Shown here: positions 9,298 through 18,739 of the stretch, piece after piece
Layout of the letters: each line of letters begins with the position of its first letter
How positions within the stretch are numbered: position 1 is the first letter of the stretch
Assembly (NCBI RefSeq): GCF_015910535.1
Contig: NZ_JACBJG010000001.1
Span: 124,001 to 188,000 of the forward strand
Direction of reading: 5' to 3'
DNA length: 64,000 bases
From: Saccharomonospora sp. NB11
Lineage (GTDB): Bacteria; Actinomycetota; Actinomycetes; Mycobacteriales; Pseudonocardiaceae
Notes under the pieces: generated by a model
What the model was told of the DNA's origin: nothing
What the model saw: only the letters and a program-made list of their open reading frames with translations
Database searches by the model: none
Translations under genes and position numbers: made by a program

Positions 9298-10347
9298 GTG
9301 ACCGCCATTCGTGACCGCCGTAGTGCCGCGGAGAGCGCCGAGACGGAGACGGACGCGTTTCCCTGGGACGAACGCTCCGTCCTGAGTTCCCGACGAGGAA
9401 TTCCGTGGTGGAGTGCCGCACTCCTGACGTTCGGGCTGTCACTCGTCGGCGCGTTCATCGATCAGTTCGCCACCGACAGCCCCCCGACGATCTTCTACGT
9501 GTGTTATGTCGTCAGCGCGCTCGGGGCGATCGTCGCAGTGCAGCGGAAGAGCCTTTTCGGCCCCATGGTGCAACCGCCGCTGGCGATGGCGGTGGCGGTC
9601 CCGGTGGTCGTGCTCACCGCGTCGGGCCCCTCCGATAAAGACGACTTGCTGTCGAACGCGTTGGCGATCGGTAAGCCCTTGATCGAGGGCTTCCCGCTGA
9701 TGGCGGGCACCACGGCGGCGACGGTACTGATCGGCGTCCTTCGGATCGTGAAGCAGCGCGCCCCGCGCACCACCACGACGGCCGAGAAGTCGGAGAAGGT
9801 CGACAAGGCCGAGAAGCCGAAGGCACAGGCCAGCATGTCCGACGGCGACATGGACCCCGACGACAAGACCCGACCGGTGATCGGGCTTGCGGAGAAGACC
9901 GAGAAGGCGGACGACAGTCGCCCCCGTCGGCGGCCGACCCGTCCCTCGGGGGAACCGACACCCCCGGAGCGGCGCGCCTCGTCACGGAACGAGGCCGGCG
10001 CACCTCCGGCACGGAGGCGGCCACGTCCCGACGCGGACGCTCCGAAAGCTGGTCAGGAGGACGCTCCGCCGGCCCGGCGGCGTCCCGGTCCCCCGCCGGA
10101 GCGGGGAGAGAAGCGACGTCGCGGCGAGGGGCGTCCCCAGCCGCCTGCCGGGCGGGAACGGCGGGTGCCGCCTCCAGCGCGGGGCGAGGACGCGCGCGGC
10201 GACCAGCCGCCGCGGGGACGGCAACCCGGCCGACCTCGACGTGACGTGCCGCGGTCCGATCCGCGTGGTGGGAACCCTCGCGGAGGCAACCCGCGTGGCA
10301 ACCCTCCGCCTCGTCGGGGGCGGCCCTGGGACGACGAGCGTCCCTGA
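9298..10347 (+). CDS. DUF6542-type membrane protein with disordered Arg/Pro-rich tail
   Basis: The 349-residue protein has about four membrane helices between residues 37 and 150 (one is AALLTFGLSLVGAFI), matching the actinobacterial DUF6542 family that is commonly found near ispH/xseA. The C-terminal 200 residues are low complexity: first Lys/Glu-rich (EKSEKVDKAEKPK), then Arg/Pro/Gly-rich with repeated RGGNPRGGNPRG. Such tails are likely disordered and cytoplasmic. The GTG at 9298 starts the frame. Function is unknown. It is convergent with ispH. Confidence 0.8.
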   Translation: MTAIRDRRSAAESAETETDAFPWDERSVLSSRRGIPWWSAALLTFGLSLVGAFIDQFATDSPPTIFYVCYVVSALGAIVAVQRKSLFGPMVQPPLAMAVAVPVVVLTASGPSDKDDLLSNALAIGKPLIEGFPLMAGTTAATVLIGVLRIVKQRAPRTTTTAEKSEKVDKAEKPKAQASMSDGDMDPDDKTRPVIGLAEKTEKADDSRPRRRPTRPSGEPTPPERRASSRNEAGAPPARRRPRPDADAPKAGQEDAPPARRRPGPPPERGEKRRRGEGRPQPPAGRERRVPPPARGEDARGDQPPRGRQPGRPRRDVPRSDPRGGNPRGGNPRGNPPPRRGRPWDDERP

Positions 10348-10374
10348 CCGCCCCTCAGGTCGGCGAGCCCGAGG

Positions 10375-11355
10375 TCACCTGACGCCGCTGCGAGCCTTCT
10401 CGTCCCGCAGCTCACGCGGCAGGGCGAACGTGATCTTCTCGTTCGCGGTGGTGACTTCCTGGACGTCCTTCCACCCGCGCTCGGCGAGGTAATCCAGCAG
10501 CTCCAGCACGAGCACGTCCGGCACGGAGGCGCCACTGGTGACACCGACCGTCTCCACGCCCTGCAGCCACTGCTCGTCGACCTCGCGCGCGTAGTCGATC
10601 AGGTGCGCGTCCTTGGCTCCTGCCTGAAGTGCGACCTCGACGAGACGCTTCGAGTTCGACGAGTTCCGCGACCCCACCACGAGCACGAGGTCGCACTCGG
10701 CGGCCATGGCCTTCACGGCGAACTGACGGTTCGACGTCGCGTAACAAATGTCGTCACTCGGCGGGTCGGCCAGCTCGGGGAATCGCTCCTTGAGCTGCTC
10801 CACCCGCTCCATGGTCTCGTCGACGCTGAGCGTGGTCTGGGACAGCCACACGACCTTGGAGGGGTCGCGCACGGTGACCTTCTCGACGTCCTCGGGAGTG
10901 TCCACGAGCTGCACCCGGTCGGGCGCCTCGCCGGACGTGCCCTCGACCTCCTCGTGCCCCTCGTGACCGATGAGCAGGATGTCGTAGTCGTCGCGGGCGA
11001 AGCGGTTGACCTCCTTGTGCACCTTCGTCACCAACGGGCAGGTGGCGTCGATGGTGCGCAGGTTGCGCCGAGCGGCCTCCTCGTGCACCGCCGGTGACAC
11101 ACCGTGCGCGGAGAAGACCACGAGAGCACCCTCGGGCACCTCGGACGTCTCGTCGACGAAGATGACACCGCGCTCGCGCAGCGTCTCGACTACGTGCTTG
11201 TTGTGCACGATCTCCTTGCGGACGTAGACGGGAGCGCCGTACTTCTCGAGGGCCTTCTCCACCGTGACGACCGCCCTGTCCACACCGGCGCAGTAGCCGC
11301 GGGGCTTGGCCAGCAGGACGCGCTTGCCGTTGGGGGCGGGGCTCGATGCAGTCAT
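10375..11355 (-). CDS. ispH: 4-hydroxy-3-methylbut-2-enyl diphosphate reductase
   Basis: The 326-residue enzyme catalyses the last step of the MEP isoprenoid pathway, giving IPP and DMAPP. The three cluster-binding cysteines are present at Cys22 (RGYCAGV), Cys106 (DATCPLV) and Cys204 ([10 protein letters not shown]), and the catalytic Glu lies in [10 protein letters not shown]. The ATG at 11355 is chosen because it puts the first Cys at the family's usual distance from the start. The frame is open far upstream but that part is antisense to xseA. It is divergent from the lipid-droplet-type gene, as in mycobacteria, where the equivalent is Rv1110. Confidence 0.97.
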   Translation of the reverse strand: MTASSPAPNGKRVLLAKPRGYCAGVDRAVVTVEKALEKYGAPVYVRKEIVHNKHVVETLRERGVIFVDETSEVPEGALVVFSAHGVSPAVHEEAARRNLRTIDATCPLVTKVHKEVNRFARDDYDILLIGHEGHEEVEGTSGEAPDRVQLVDTPEDVEKVTVRDPSKVVWLSQTTLSVDETMERVEQLKERFPELADPPSDDICYATSNRQFAVKAMAAECDLVLVVGSRNSSNSKRLVEVALQAGAKDAHLIDYAREVDEQWLQGVETVGVTSGASVPDVLVLELLDYLAERGWKDVQEVTTANEKITFALPRELRDEKARSGVR

Positions 11356-11472
11356 GGCAACCAGGGTACGGGAGGCCGTTCGGCGCCCGCCGTGGACGAT
11401 CTTGTGGGACGACCGACACGCTCCGGACGCATCCGTTTGGGCCGAACGAGGCCGGTGCGGCAGGCTAGACGT

Positions 11473-12150
11473 ATGAAACATGTCCCGTTCCCGCTCCGGG
11501 TAGCCGCCGGCCTGGCCGTCACCACGGTCGAGCGGGTGCGTGGGTTGCCCAAACAGCTCGTCGAACTGCCCGTCACAGTGGCGAGTCAGGCGCTGCAACT
11601 GACCATGCGCGTGCAGCAGGAGATCACCGAACTGGCGATCAAGGGCGACGACGCGCTGTCGTCGTTCCGTCGCCCGGAGGAGACGCCCGAGTGGGCGACC
11701 TTCGACGAGGACCTCGACGACGACGTCACCGATGTCACCGACACCGCCCGGCAACAGGACGCCCCCGCCGCGCGGACCGGTCGGGACGACGCCGACGCGC
11801 CCGCCGCGCGGACCGGCAACGGCTCGGTCCCCGGGTTCGCGACCGACCGCACGTCGCAGGACCTCGGGGTGGCCGACCCATGGGCGGAGGAGGAACTCGC
11901 GCTCGCCGAGAACCACACGGAGGGCGAGTTCGACAGTCCCGCCACGACCGCCGCTCCCGGAGGGCTGGAGAACTACGACGAGCTGACGCTGCCCCGGGTG
12001 CGGGCGCGCCTCCGCTCGCTGTCGCTGCCCCAGTTGGAGGAGCTGCTCGCCTACGAGCGGCAACACCAGAACCGTCCGTCGTTCGTCGGGATGCTGACCC
12101 GGCGGATCGCCAACGTGCGGCAGGCCGAGGACACCGCGGATGGTGAGTGA
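11473..12150 (+). CDS. lipid droplet-associated protein family
   Basis: The 225-residue protein begins with an amphipathic, hydrophobic segment ([20 protein letters not shown]) followed by an acidic, low-complexity centre with two copies of APAARTG and a conserved C-terminal helix region ([23 protein letters not shown]). This pattern matches the actinobacterial family annotated as lipid droplet-associated proteins next to ispH and xseA. It overlaps the start of xseA by 11 bases, so the two are probably co-translated. The ATG at 11473 has only a weak ribosome-binding site. The precise role is not known. Confidence 0.72.
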   Translation: MKHVPFPLRVAAGLAVTTVERVRGLPKQLVELPVTVASQALQLTMRVQQEITELAIKGDDALSSFRRPEETPEWATFDEDLDDDVTDVTDTARQQDAPAARTGRDDADAPAARTGNGSVPGFATDRTSQDLGVADPWAEEELALAENHTEGEFDSPATTAAPGGLENYDELTLPRVRARLRSLSLPQLEELLAYERQHQNRPSFVGMLTRRIANVRQAEDTADGE

Positions 12151-13402
12151 CAGCACCGAACGGTCCCGCACGAGTACCCCCGCCTCCACCGCCGAGTCCC
12201 CGTGGCCGGTCCGGACGGTGGCCCGCAAGATCGCCGACTGGATCCACCGGCTCGGAGCAGTCTGGGTGGAGGGGCAGGTCACGCAGATCTCGGCCCGTCC
12301 CGGCACCCAGACGTCGTTCGTGACGCTGCGGGACCCCGCTGCGGACGTCTCGATGACGGTCACCTGTCCGGCGCGGCTGCTCCGCGAGTGCGAGCCGCCG
12401 TTGCGCGACGGCGCCAGCGTGGTCGTACACGCTCGGCCGACGTTCTTCCTGGGTCGGGGAACGCTCAGTCTGCGTGCCGACGAGATCCGACCGGTGGGCA
12501 TCGGTGAGTTGCTCGCCCGTATCGAACGGCTCCGCAAGCTCCTGGCTGCCGAGGGCCTGTTCGCGCCCGAACGCAAGCGTCCGTTGCCGTTCCTGCCGAA
12601 GGGCATCGGGTTGATCACGGGTCGCGCCTCCGCGGCGGAGCACGACGTGCTCGTCAACGCGCAGGCGCGATGGCCCGCGGCGCGGTTCCGGGTGCTGAAC
12701 ACCGCGGTGCAGGGCGCCAGGGCCGTGCCGCAGATCGTGCGGGCGCTGTCGACGCTCGACGCGGACCCCGACATCGACGTCATCGTCATCGCGCGCGGCG
12801 GTGGGAGCGTGGAGGATCTGCTGCCGTTCTCCGACGAGACGTTGTGCCGGGCGGTGGCGGCCGCGGGCACGCCCGTGGTGAGCGCGATCGGGCACGAACC
12901 GGACTCGCCGCTGCTCGACCTCGTCGCCGACCGACGCTGTTCGACGCCGACCGACGCGGGCAAGACCGTCGTGCCGGATGTCGCCGAGGAGACTGCACGC
13001 GTCCATCAGCTCCGCGACCGGGCGAGGCGGGCCCTGCACGGCTGGGTGGACACGCAGTGCCGTCTGCTGGACCAGATCCGCAGCAGGCCGTCGCTCGCCG
13101 ACCCGTTCGGGCCGATCGAACGCCGTGAGGCGGAGGTCGAGACCCACCTCGAGCGCGGTCGGAGGGCGATCCTGACGACCCTGACCCACGAGCAGTCCGC
13201 GCTCGCGTCCGCGAGGGCTCGCCTTGCCGCTCTCGGACCGTCCGCCACGCTCGAACGCGGGTACGCGGTCGTGCAGTACACCGACGACGAGGGCACGCTA
13301 CGGGTCCTCCGCTCGGTCACCGACGTGGCCGACGGCGCGCCGCTGCGGGTGCGACTGGCCGACGGCGCCGTGCACGCGGTCGTGCGCGAACCCGAGGGCT
13401 GA
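12140..13402 (+). CDS. xseA: exodeoxyribonuclease VII large subunit
   Basis: The 420-residue protein has an N-terminal OB-fold ([24 protein letters not shown]) followed by the catalytic region with [19 protein letters not shown] and the conserved [18 protein letters not shown], then coiled-coil helices and a C-terminal GYAVV segment. Exonuclease VII degrades single-stranded DNA in both directions. Its start overlaps the preceding gene by 11 bases, and xseB follows after 55 bases, giving the usual xseAB order. Confidence 0.97.
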   Translation: MVSDSTERSRTSTPASTAESPWPVRTVARKIADWIHRLGAVWVEGQVTQISARPGTQTSFVTLRDPAADVSMTVTCPARLLRECEPPLRDGASVVVHARPTFFLGRGTLSLRADEIRPVGIGELLARIERLRKLLAAEGLFAPERKRPLPFLPKGIGLITGRASAAEHDVLVNAQARWPAARFRVLNTAVQGARAVPQIVRALSTLDADPDIDVIVIARGGGSVEDLLPFSDETLCRAVAAAGTPVVSAIGHEPDSPLLDLVADRRCSTPTDAGKTVVPDVAEETARVHQLRDRARRALHGWVDTQCRLLDQIRSRPSLADPFGPIERREAEVETHLERGRRAILTTLTHEQSALASARARLAALGPSATLERGYAVVQYTDDEGTLRVLRSVTDVADGAPLRVRLADGAVHAVVREPEG

Positions 13403-13457
13403 ACCGACCGACGTCCAGAGCCGACCACAACCGATCCGACGACACGAGACGAGCGAC

Positions 13458-13718
13458 GTGAGCGAACCGAACGACGACCTGAAGGACCTCGGCTACGAGG
13501 AGGCCCGGGACCAGCTCATCGAGGTGGTGAAGGGTCTGGAGGCGGGCGGGCTGTCCCTGGAGGAGTCCCTCGCGCTGTGGGAGCGGGGCGAGCAGCTCGC
13601 TCGGCTGTGCGAGCGGCACCTCGACGGCGCTCGCGAGCGCATCGAGGCCGCGCTGGCTACCGTGGAGAACACCGACGCCGAGGACACCGCCGAGGACGCG
13701 GCCGACGCGGATCGGTGA
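13458..13718 (+). CDS. xseB: exodeoxyribonuclease VII small subunit
   Basis: The 86-residue protein contains the XseB core [20 protein letters not shown] and [16 protein letters not shown], followed by an acidic tail rich in Asp, Glu and Ala. Several small subunits coat the helices of XseA to form the active nuclease. The GTG at 13458 aligns the start with other XseB proteins; earlier in-frame starts lie inside xseA. Confidence 0.95.
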   Translation: MSEPNDDLKDLGYEEARDQLIEVVKGLEAGGLSLEESLALWERGEQLARLCERHLDGARERIEAALATVENTDAEDTAEDAADADR

Positions 13719-13933
13719 GACGCGCGACGCCGGTCGCAGCGCACGAGACGGGCAGGCGAACCAGCGGCGACGCGCCTGGTGAGCCCCGGTTTCCGCCCGC
13801 ACCGGCGCACGTGTCGAGTCGACGCCGCAACGCGTGATCTCGGTGACAGAAGCGCGGCAAGGCATGGGCGTGACGTGCGTTCGATGCCTTACTCAAGGTC
13901 AGGAAGCGTCGATCGACACCATCGGGAGGCACC

Positions 13934-14989
13934 ATGACCGTCGCCAGCCAGCCAGCACGCAACCCGCGTCGAGGTGAGGCCCCGGACCGCAACCTCGCGA
14001 TGGAGCTCGTCCGGGTCACCGAGGCGGCGGCGATGGCCGCGGGTCGGTGGGTCGGCAAGGGCGACAAGAACGGTGGCGACGGAGCGGCCGTCGACGCCAT
14101 GCGCCAGCTCATCGGGACCGTGTCCATGCGGGGCGTCGTCGTCATCGGCGAGGGTGAGAAGGACGAGGCGCCGATGCTGTTCAACGGCGAGGAGGTCGGC
14201 AACGGCGACGGCCCGGAGTGCGACGTCGCGGTCGACCCGATCGACGGCACCACGCTGATGTCGAAGGGCATGCCGAACGCGCTCGCCGTGCTGGCGGTGG
14301 CCGAACGGGGCGCGATGTTCGACCCGTCGGCCGTGTTCTACATGGAAAAGCTCGCCGTGGGTCCGGAGGCCGCGGGCACCGTCGACCTGTCGGCACCGAT
14401 CGCGGAGAACATCCGCAGGGTCGCGAAGGCCAAGCACAGCAGCGTGTCCGACGTGACGGTGTGCATCCTCGACCGGCCCCGGCACGAGCAGATCGTCAAG
14501 GAGGTCCGCGAGGCGGGCGCGCGTATCCGGTTCATCAGCGACGGTGACGTCGCGGGTGCCATCGCGGCGGCCCGACCCACCACGGGCGTCGACCTGCTGT
14601 TGGGCATCGGCGGCACCCCGGAGGGCATCATCGCGGCGTGCGCCATGAAGTGCCTCGGCGGTGAGTTGCAGGGACGGCTGTGGCCGAAGGACGACGCGGA
14701 ACGGCAGAAGGCGCTCGACGCCGGACACGACCTCGACCGGATCCTGACGACGGACGACCTCGTACGCGGGGACAACGTCTTCTTCTGCGCCACGGGCGTG
14801 ACCGACGGCGACCTGTTGCGCGGCGTGCACTACCGGTCCGGCGGGGCGACGACGCAGTCGATCGTGATGCGGTCGAAGTCGGGCACCGTCCGCATGATCG
14901 ACGGCTACCACCGGCTCACGAAGCTGCGCCACTACTCGTCGATCGACTTCGACGGCGCCGGCGACGACGAGGTCCCGCCGCTTCCCTGA
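13934..14989 (+). CDS. glpX: class II fructose-1,6-bisphosphatase
   Basis: The 351-residue GlpX-type enzyme contains [16 protein letters not shown], the metal-binding [13 protein letters not shown] and [12 protein letters not shown], and the C-terminal [16 protein letters not shown]. It converts fructose 1,6-bisphosphate to fructose 6-phosphate and is the gluconeogenic FBPase of many actinobacteria. The ATG at 13934 follows GGGAGG with good spacing. It lies close to fumC as in mycobacteria (Rv1099c, Rv1098c), but a flavoprotein gene on the other strand separates them here. Confidence 0.97.
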   Translation: MTVASQPARNPRRGEAPDRNLAMELVRVTEAAAMAAGRWVGKGDKNGGDGAAVDAMRQLIGTVSMRGVVVIGEGEKDEAPMLFNGEEVGNGDGPECDVAVDPIDGTTLMSKGMPNALAVLAVAERGAMFDPSAVFYMEKLAVGPEAAGTVDLSAPIAENIRRVAKAKHSSVSDVTVCILDRPRHEQIVKEVREAGARIRFISDGDVAGAIAAARPTTGVDLLLGIGGTPEGIIAACAMKCLGGELQGRLWPKDDAERQKALDAGHDLDRILTTDDLVRGDNVFFCATGVTDGDLLRGVHYRSGGATTQSIVMRSKSGTVRMIDGYHRLTKLRHYSSIDFDGAGDDEVPPLP

Positions 14990-14999
14990 CGAGCGGGCG

Positions 15000-15986
15000 T
15001 CAAGCGTCGCTGGAGTGGCCGGGGAAGAGCTTCGCGCTCGGGTCCAACGCCACGGCGATGTTGTTGACGGCGGTCGCGGCCTCCCCGAAGCCGGTGGCGA
15101 TGAGCTTCACCTTGCCCGGGTAGGCCGCGACGTCGCCCGCGGCGTAGACGCGCTCGCGGGTGGTCCGCATGGTGCTGTCGACCTGGATCGCCCGTCGCTC
15201 GATCGACAGTCCCCAGCTCTCCAGCGGCCCCAGGTCGGCGGTGAAACCCAGGGCGGCCACCACCGTCTGCGCGGGCAGTGTGAGGCGCGTGCCGTCCCGG
15301 AGTTGCACGTCGACCTCGGCGAGCCGGTCGTCGGCGTCACCGCGTAGCGCGGTGACCTCGGCGTCGGTGATCACCCGGATGTTCTCGGCGTGCGCCTGGC
15401 GCACGATCGAGTCGGCCGCCCGGAACCGCGACCGACGATGGACGAGGGTCACGCTCGCCGCGACGGGCCGCAACGCGAGCACCCAGTCGAACGCGGAGTC
15501 GCCGCCCCCGACCACCACCACGTGCTGCCCGGCGTGCGCGTCGAGGGCGGGTACGAAGTGGACGAGACCTCGGCCGAGCCAGCCCGCTCCCGCCGGAAGT
15601 GGTCGCGGGGTGAACTCGCCCATGCCCGCCGTGACGAGAACCGCGCCCGCCCGAACGACCTCGCCGTCGTCCAGCACGACCCGGAGCCGATCGCCGTCGT
15701 CGTGCAGCTCCTCGGCCCGTCTGCCGAGCAGGTAGGTGGGGTTCCACTGGTTCGCCTGTTCCAGCAACGCCTTGACGAGATCACGGCCACGCACTGCGGG
15801 GAAACCGGCGACGTCGTAGATCATCTTCTCGGGATACATGGCGGTCACCTGACCACCGACCTCGGGCAGGGAGTCGACGACCACCGTGCTCAGGCCACGG
15901 AAACCCGCGTAGTACGCGGCGTACAGCCCCGTCGGGCCCGCACCCACCACCAGCAGGTCGACCGACACGTCCTCGGGCGCGCTCAT
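15000..15986 (-). CDS. ferredoxin--NADP(+) reductase type 2-like flavoprotein
   Basis: The 328-residue protein has a thioredoxin reductase-like fold: an FAD-binding [17 protein letters not shown] at residues 14-30, an NADPH-binding [12 protein letters not shown] in the middle and the second FAD motif [23 protein letters not shown] near the end. The redox CxxC of thioredoxin reductases is absent, and the ending matches the YumC-type ferredoxin/flavodoxin-NADP reductases. It would pass electrons between NADPH and ferredoxin. It is convergent with glpX (10 bases apart) and divergent from fumC. Confidence 0.88.
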   Translation of the reverse strand: MSAPEDVSVDLLVVGAGPTGLYAAYYAGFRGLSTVVVDSLPEVGGQVTAMYPEKMIYDVAGFPAVRGRDLVKALLEQANQWNPTYLLGRRAEELHDDGDRLRVVLDDGEVVRAGAVLVTAGMGEFTPRPLPAGAGWLGRGLVHFVPALDAHAGQHVVVVGGGDSAFDWVLALRPVAASVTLVHRRSRFRAADSIVRQAHAENIRVITDAEVTALRGDADDRLAEVDVQLRDGTRLTLPAQTVVAALGFTADLGPLESWGLSIERRAIQVDSTMRTTRERVYAAGDVAAYPGKVKLIATGFGEAATAVNNIAVALDPSAKLFPGHSSDA

Positions 15987-16094
15987 GACACCGCCTTTCC
16001 GCCGCCGACGACTGCGGCGGCTGCAGTGGGCAGTCGTGATGGTAGTGCGTCACGCCACGCGGCGACGACCGTCGAGCTGGGCCAGACTGGCGAT

Positions 16095-17492
16095 ATGGCT
16101 GAACAGGAGTACCGGATCGAGCGCGACACCATGGGTGAGGTCGCCGTCCCCGTCGACGCGCTGTACCGCGCGCAGACCCAACGGGCCGTCGAGAACTTCC
16201 CGATCTCCGGGCGTGGTCTGGAACGCTCGCAGATCCGGGCGCTGGGACTGCTGAAAGCCGCCGCCGCGCGGGTCAACGCGCGCCTGGGGGTGCTGGACGG
16301 CGACATCGCCGCCGCGGTGGCCGCCGCCGCCGACGAGGTCGCCGAGGGCAAGCACGACGACCACTTCCCCATCGACGTGTTCCAGACCGGTTCCGGGACG
16401 TCGTCCAACATGAACGCCAACGAGGTCATCGCGACGCTCGCCTCCCGGGCCCTGGGTCGGGACGTGCACCCGAACGACCACGTCAACGCGTCCCAGTCGT
16501 CCAACGACACCTTCCCCACGAGCATCCGCATCGCCGCGACGGAAGCCGTGCTGAACGACGTGATCCCCGCTCTGGACCACCTGGCGACGACCATCGAGCG
16601 GCGCGCCTCCGAGTGGCAGGACGTCGTGAAGTCGGGGCGCACGCACCTGATGGACGCCGTGCCGATCACGTTCGGGCAGGAGGCCGGCGCGTGGGCGGCG
16701 CAAGTGCGGTTCGGCATCGAGCGGCTCCGCAGCGGTCTTCCGCGACTCGCCGAGTTGCCGATCGGCGGCACCGCGGTCGGTTCCGGCCTGAACGCTCCTG
16801 CCGGGTTCGGCTCCGCCGTGGCCGACGAACTCGCCAACGTCACGGGACTTCCCCTCACCGAGGCACGGGACCACTTCGAGGCTCAAGCCGCCCAGGACGG
16901 CGTGGTGGAGACCTCCGGGCACCTCCGCACGGTGGCCGTGTCCCTCAACAAGATCGCCAACGACCTGCGGTGGTTGGGCTCCGGACCCCGCACGGGCTTG
17001 GCCGAGGTCGCGCTTCCCGACCTGCAACCGGGGTCCTCGATCATGCCGGGCAAGGTCAACCCGGTGATCTGCGAGGCGACGTTGCAGGTCGTCGCCCAGG
17101 TCATCGGCAACGACGCGGCCGTGGCCTTCGCGGGTGCGCAGGGCAACTTCCAGCTCAACGTCAACCTCCCCGTGATCGCGCGCAACGTGCTCGAATCGGC
17201 GCGCCTGCTCAGCGCCGTGTCGCGGCTGCTCGCCGACAAGGTGATCGCGGGCATGACCGTCAACGTGGAGACGGCGCGGGCATACGCCGAGGGCTCGCCC
17301 TCGATCGTCACGCCGTTGAACGCCTACCTCGGCTACGAGGAGGCTGCGGCGGTGGCCAAGCAGGCGCTGGCCGAGCTGCGTCCGATCCGCGACGTCGTGA
17401 TCGAGCGAGGTCACGTGGCCAACGGCGCGCTCACCGAACAACAGCTCGACGAGGCGCTCGACGTGCTCAGGATGGCGCGCGGGACGCGCTGA
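16095..17492 (+). CDS. fumC: class II fumarate hydratase
   Basis: The 465-residue protein belongs to the aspartase/fumarase superfamily. It has the signature [16 protein letters not shown], the substrate-binding [13 protein letters not shown] and [11 protein letters not shown], and the catalytic [11 protein letters not shown] stretch. It interconverts fumarate and malate in the TCA cycle. Class II assignment rests on length and the [12 protein letters not shown] motif. The ATG at 16095 is preceded by the divergent flavoprotein promoter region. The ion channel gene follows after seven bases and is probably co-transcribed. Confidence 0.97.
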   Translation: MAEQEYRIERDTMGEVAVPVDALYRAQTQRAVENFPISGRGLERSQIRALGLLKAAAARVNARLGVLDGDIAAAVAAAADEVAEGKHDDHFPIDVFQTGSGTSSNMNANEVIATLASRALGRDVHPNDHVNASQSSNDTFPTSIRIAATEAVLNDVIPALDHLATTIERRASEWQDVVKSGRTHLMDAVPITFGQEAGAWAAQVRFGIERLRSGLPRLAELPIGGTAVGSGLNAPAGFGSAVADELANVTGLPLTEARDHFEAQAAQDGVVETSGHLRTVAVSLNKIANDLRWLGSGPRTGLAEVALPDLQPGSSIMPGKVNPVICEATLQVVAQVIGNDAAVAFAGAQGNFQLNVNLPVIARNVLESARLLSAVSRLLADKVIAGMTVNVETARAYAEGSPSIVTPLNAYLGYEEAAAVAKQALAELRPIRDVVIERGHVANGALTEQQLDEALDVLRMARGTR

Positions 17493-17499
17493 ACAGGTC

Positions 17500-18036
17500 A
17501 TGTCCGGTGCGGGCGAGGAGGGTCTCCGCGTGGGACGCCGCGCGGTGGCCGCCTCGCTGACCAGATCCGTGGTCTCGGCCGCGTTGCTGGTGGTCGGGTA
17601 CTTCCTCGTGCCGTTGGAGCGCGCCGACCCCGCGACCTGGATCTGGCTGACGATCTCGCTCGCGGTGTGGGCAGTGGTGTGCGTGCGCCAGGTCCTGGCC
17701 GTCCTCGCCTCGCCCACACCGCGGCTGCGAGTCGTCGAGGCGCTGGGGCTGACGGTGCCGCTGCTGCTCGTCGTCTTCGCGCTGACCTACGCCGCGTTGG
17801 GCCGCGTGGACGCCGCCGCGTTCACCGAACCGATCGACCGCGTGGACGCGCTGTACTTCACGGTGACGGTCTTCGCGACCGTCGGGATCGGCGACATCGC
17901 CCCGGTCAGCACCACGGCGCGGGTGGTGACGACGCTGCAGATGGTGTTCGGGCTGGTCGCGGTGGGACTCATCGCCCGCGTCCTGCTCGGGGCCGCGTCC
18001 GTCTCCTCCCGCCGACACGGCCACGGCGACGGGTGA
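17500..18036 (+). CDS. two-pore-domain-type potassium channel
   Basis: The 178-residue protein has about four hydrophobic helices with the potassium selectivity filter TVGIGD in TVTVFATVGIGDIAPVST, placed between the last two helices as in Ion_trans_2/KcsA-like channels. No RCK or cyclic-nucleotide domain follows, so it is a bare pore protein. It starts seven bases after fumC and likely shares its transcript. A role in potassium homeostasis is inferred from the filter alone. Confidence 0.85.
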   Translation: MSGAGEEGLRVGRRAVAASLTRSVVSAALLVVGYFLVPLERADPATWIWLTISLAVWAVVCVRQVLAVLASPTPRLRVVEALGLTVPLLLVVFALTYAALGRVDAAAFTEPIDRVDALYFTVTVFATVGIGDIAPVSTTARVVTTLQMVFGLVAVGLIARVLLGAASVSSRRHGHGDG

Positions 18037-18060
18037 GCCGACGGCGCGCTGGGCGGCCGG

Positions 18061-18636
18061 TCAGTTCGCCCCGACGAGCTGGCGGGCGACGTCCTTGGCG
18101 GTGCCGACCGCGCCCGGCACGATGCCGAGCGACGCGGTGACCGTGGCGCCTTCGAGCAACGTCAGCAGCGACGTCGCGAGCTTGCGAGGATTCCGCACCC
18201 CGGTGTCGCGCGCCAGCGCACGCAGGTAGTCCAGCAACCACTGCTTCTGCTCGCGAATCACCTCACGACCCGGATGCGCGGCGTCGGGCAGCTCCGCCTG
18301 CGCGTTGACGAAGGGACAACCGCGCGGGTTCTCCGTCGCGATCCACTCCTCCAGGGCGTCGAAGATCAGCAGCAGCCTGTTGGCGGGCGCGATCCGGCCC
18401 CGGCGCTCGACGACCGCACGGACGTGGGCGCGATACCGCTCGTCGCTGCGTTTCAGGTACTGCGCGACCAGGGCGTCCTTCGACCCGAACCGGTCGTAGA
18501 GGGTCTTCTTGGTGACCCCGGCCTCGCTCGCGATCGTCTCGACACCGACGACGTGGATGCCGTTCTCGTAGAAGAGCCGGCTCGCCACGTCGAGCACCCG
18601 CTCGGCGGCCGGGGTCAGCGCGAGGTCCTCCGTCAT
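18061..18636 (-). CDS. TetR/AcrR family transcriptional regulator
   Basis: The 191-residue protein has a TetR helix-turn-helix at residues about 13-58 (VLDVASRLFYENGIHVVGVE, then AGVTKKTLYDRFGSKDAL). The C-terminal ligand domain contains PRGCPFVNAQAEL, typical of the TetR_C family that responds to electrophiles or drugs. The ATG at 18636 lies just downstream of a near-perfect palindrome at 18645-18664, a likely autoregulatory operator. It is divergent from the DNA ligase gene, whose expression it might also affect. Confidence 0.9.
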   Translation of the reverse strand: MTEDLALTPAAERVLDVASRLFYENGIHVVGVETIASEAGVTKKTLYDRFGSKDALVAQYLKRSDERYRAHVRAVVERRGRIAPANRLLLIFDALEEWIATENPRGCPFVNAQAELPDAAHPGREVIREQKQWLLDYLRALARDTGVRNPRKLATSLLTLLEGATVTASLGIVPGAVGTAKDVARQLVGAN

Positions 18637-18644
18637 GCCTCGAC

Positions 18645-18664
18645 GGTATACCGATCGGTTTACC
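18645..18664. promoter_or_regulatory. TetR-type operator palindrome
   Basis: GGTATACCGATCGGTTTACC is a 20-bp palindrome with one mismatched pair, centred on CGATCG. It lies 9 bases upstream of the TetR start codon and 76 bases upstream of the ligase start, as expected for an autorepressor site. Confidence 0.65.
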
Positions 18665-18739
18665 GGCGTCGGCACGGGGTCGGAGCCCGGCGACGCGCTC
18701 GTCCGGCGCGGTGGCCCCGATCGGGGCGACGATGGCGGT

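Noticed and set aside
10375-12963. 862-residue frame containing ispH with a long N-terminal extension
   Set aside because: The extension is antisense to xseA and the lipid-droplet-type gene; the family start is at 11355.
16050-17717. 555-codon minus-strand frame opposite fumC
   Set aside because: It is a shadow of fumC with no recognisable domain.
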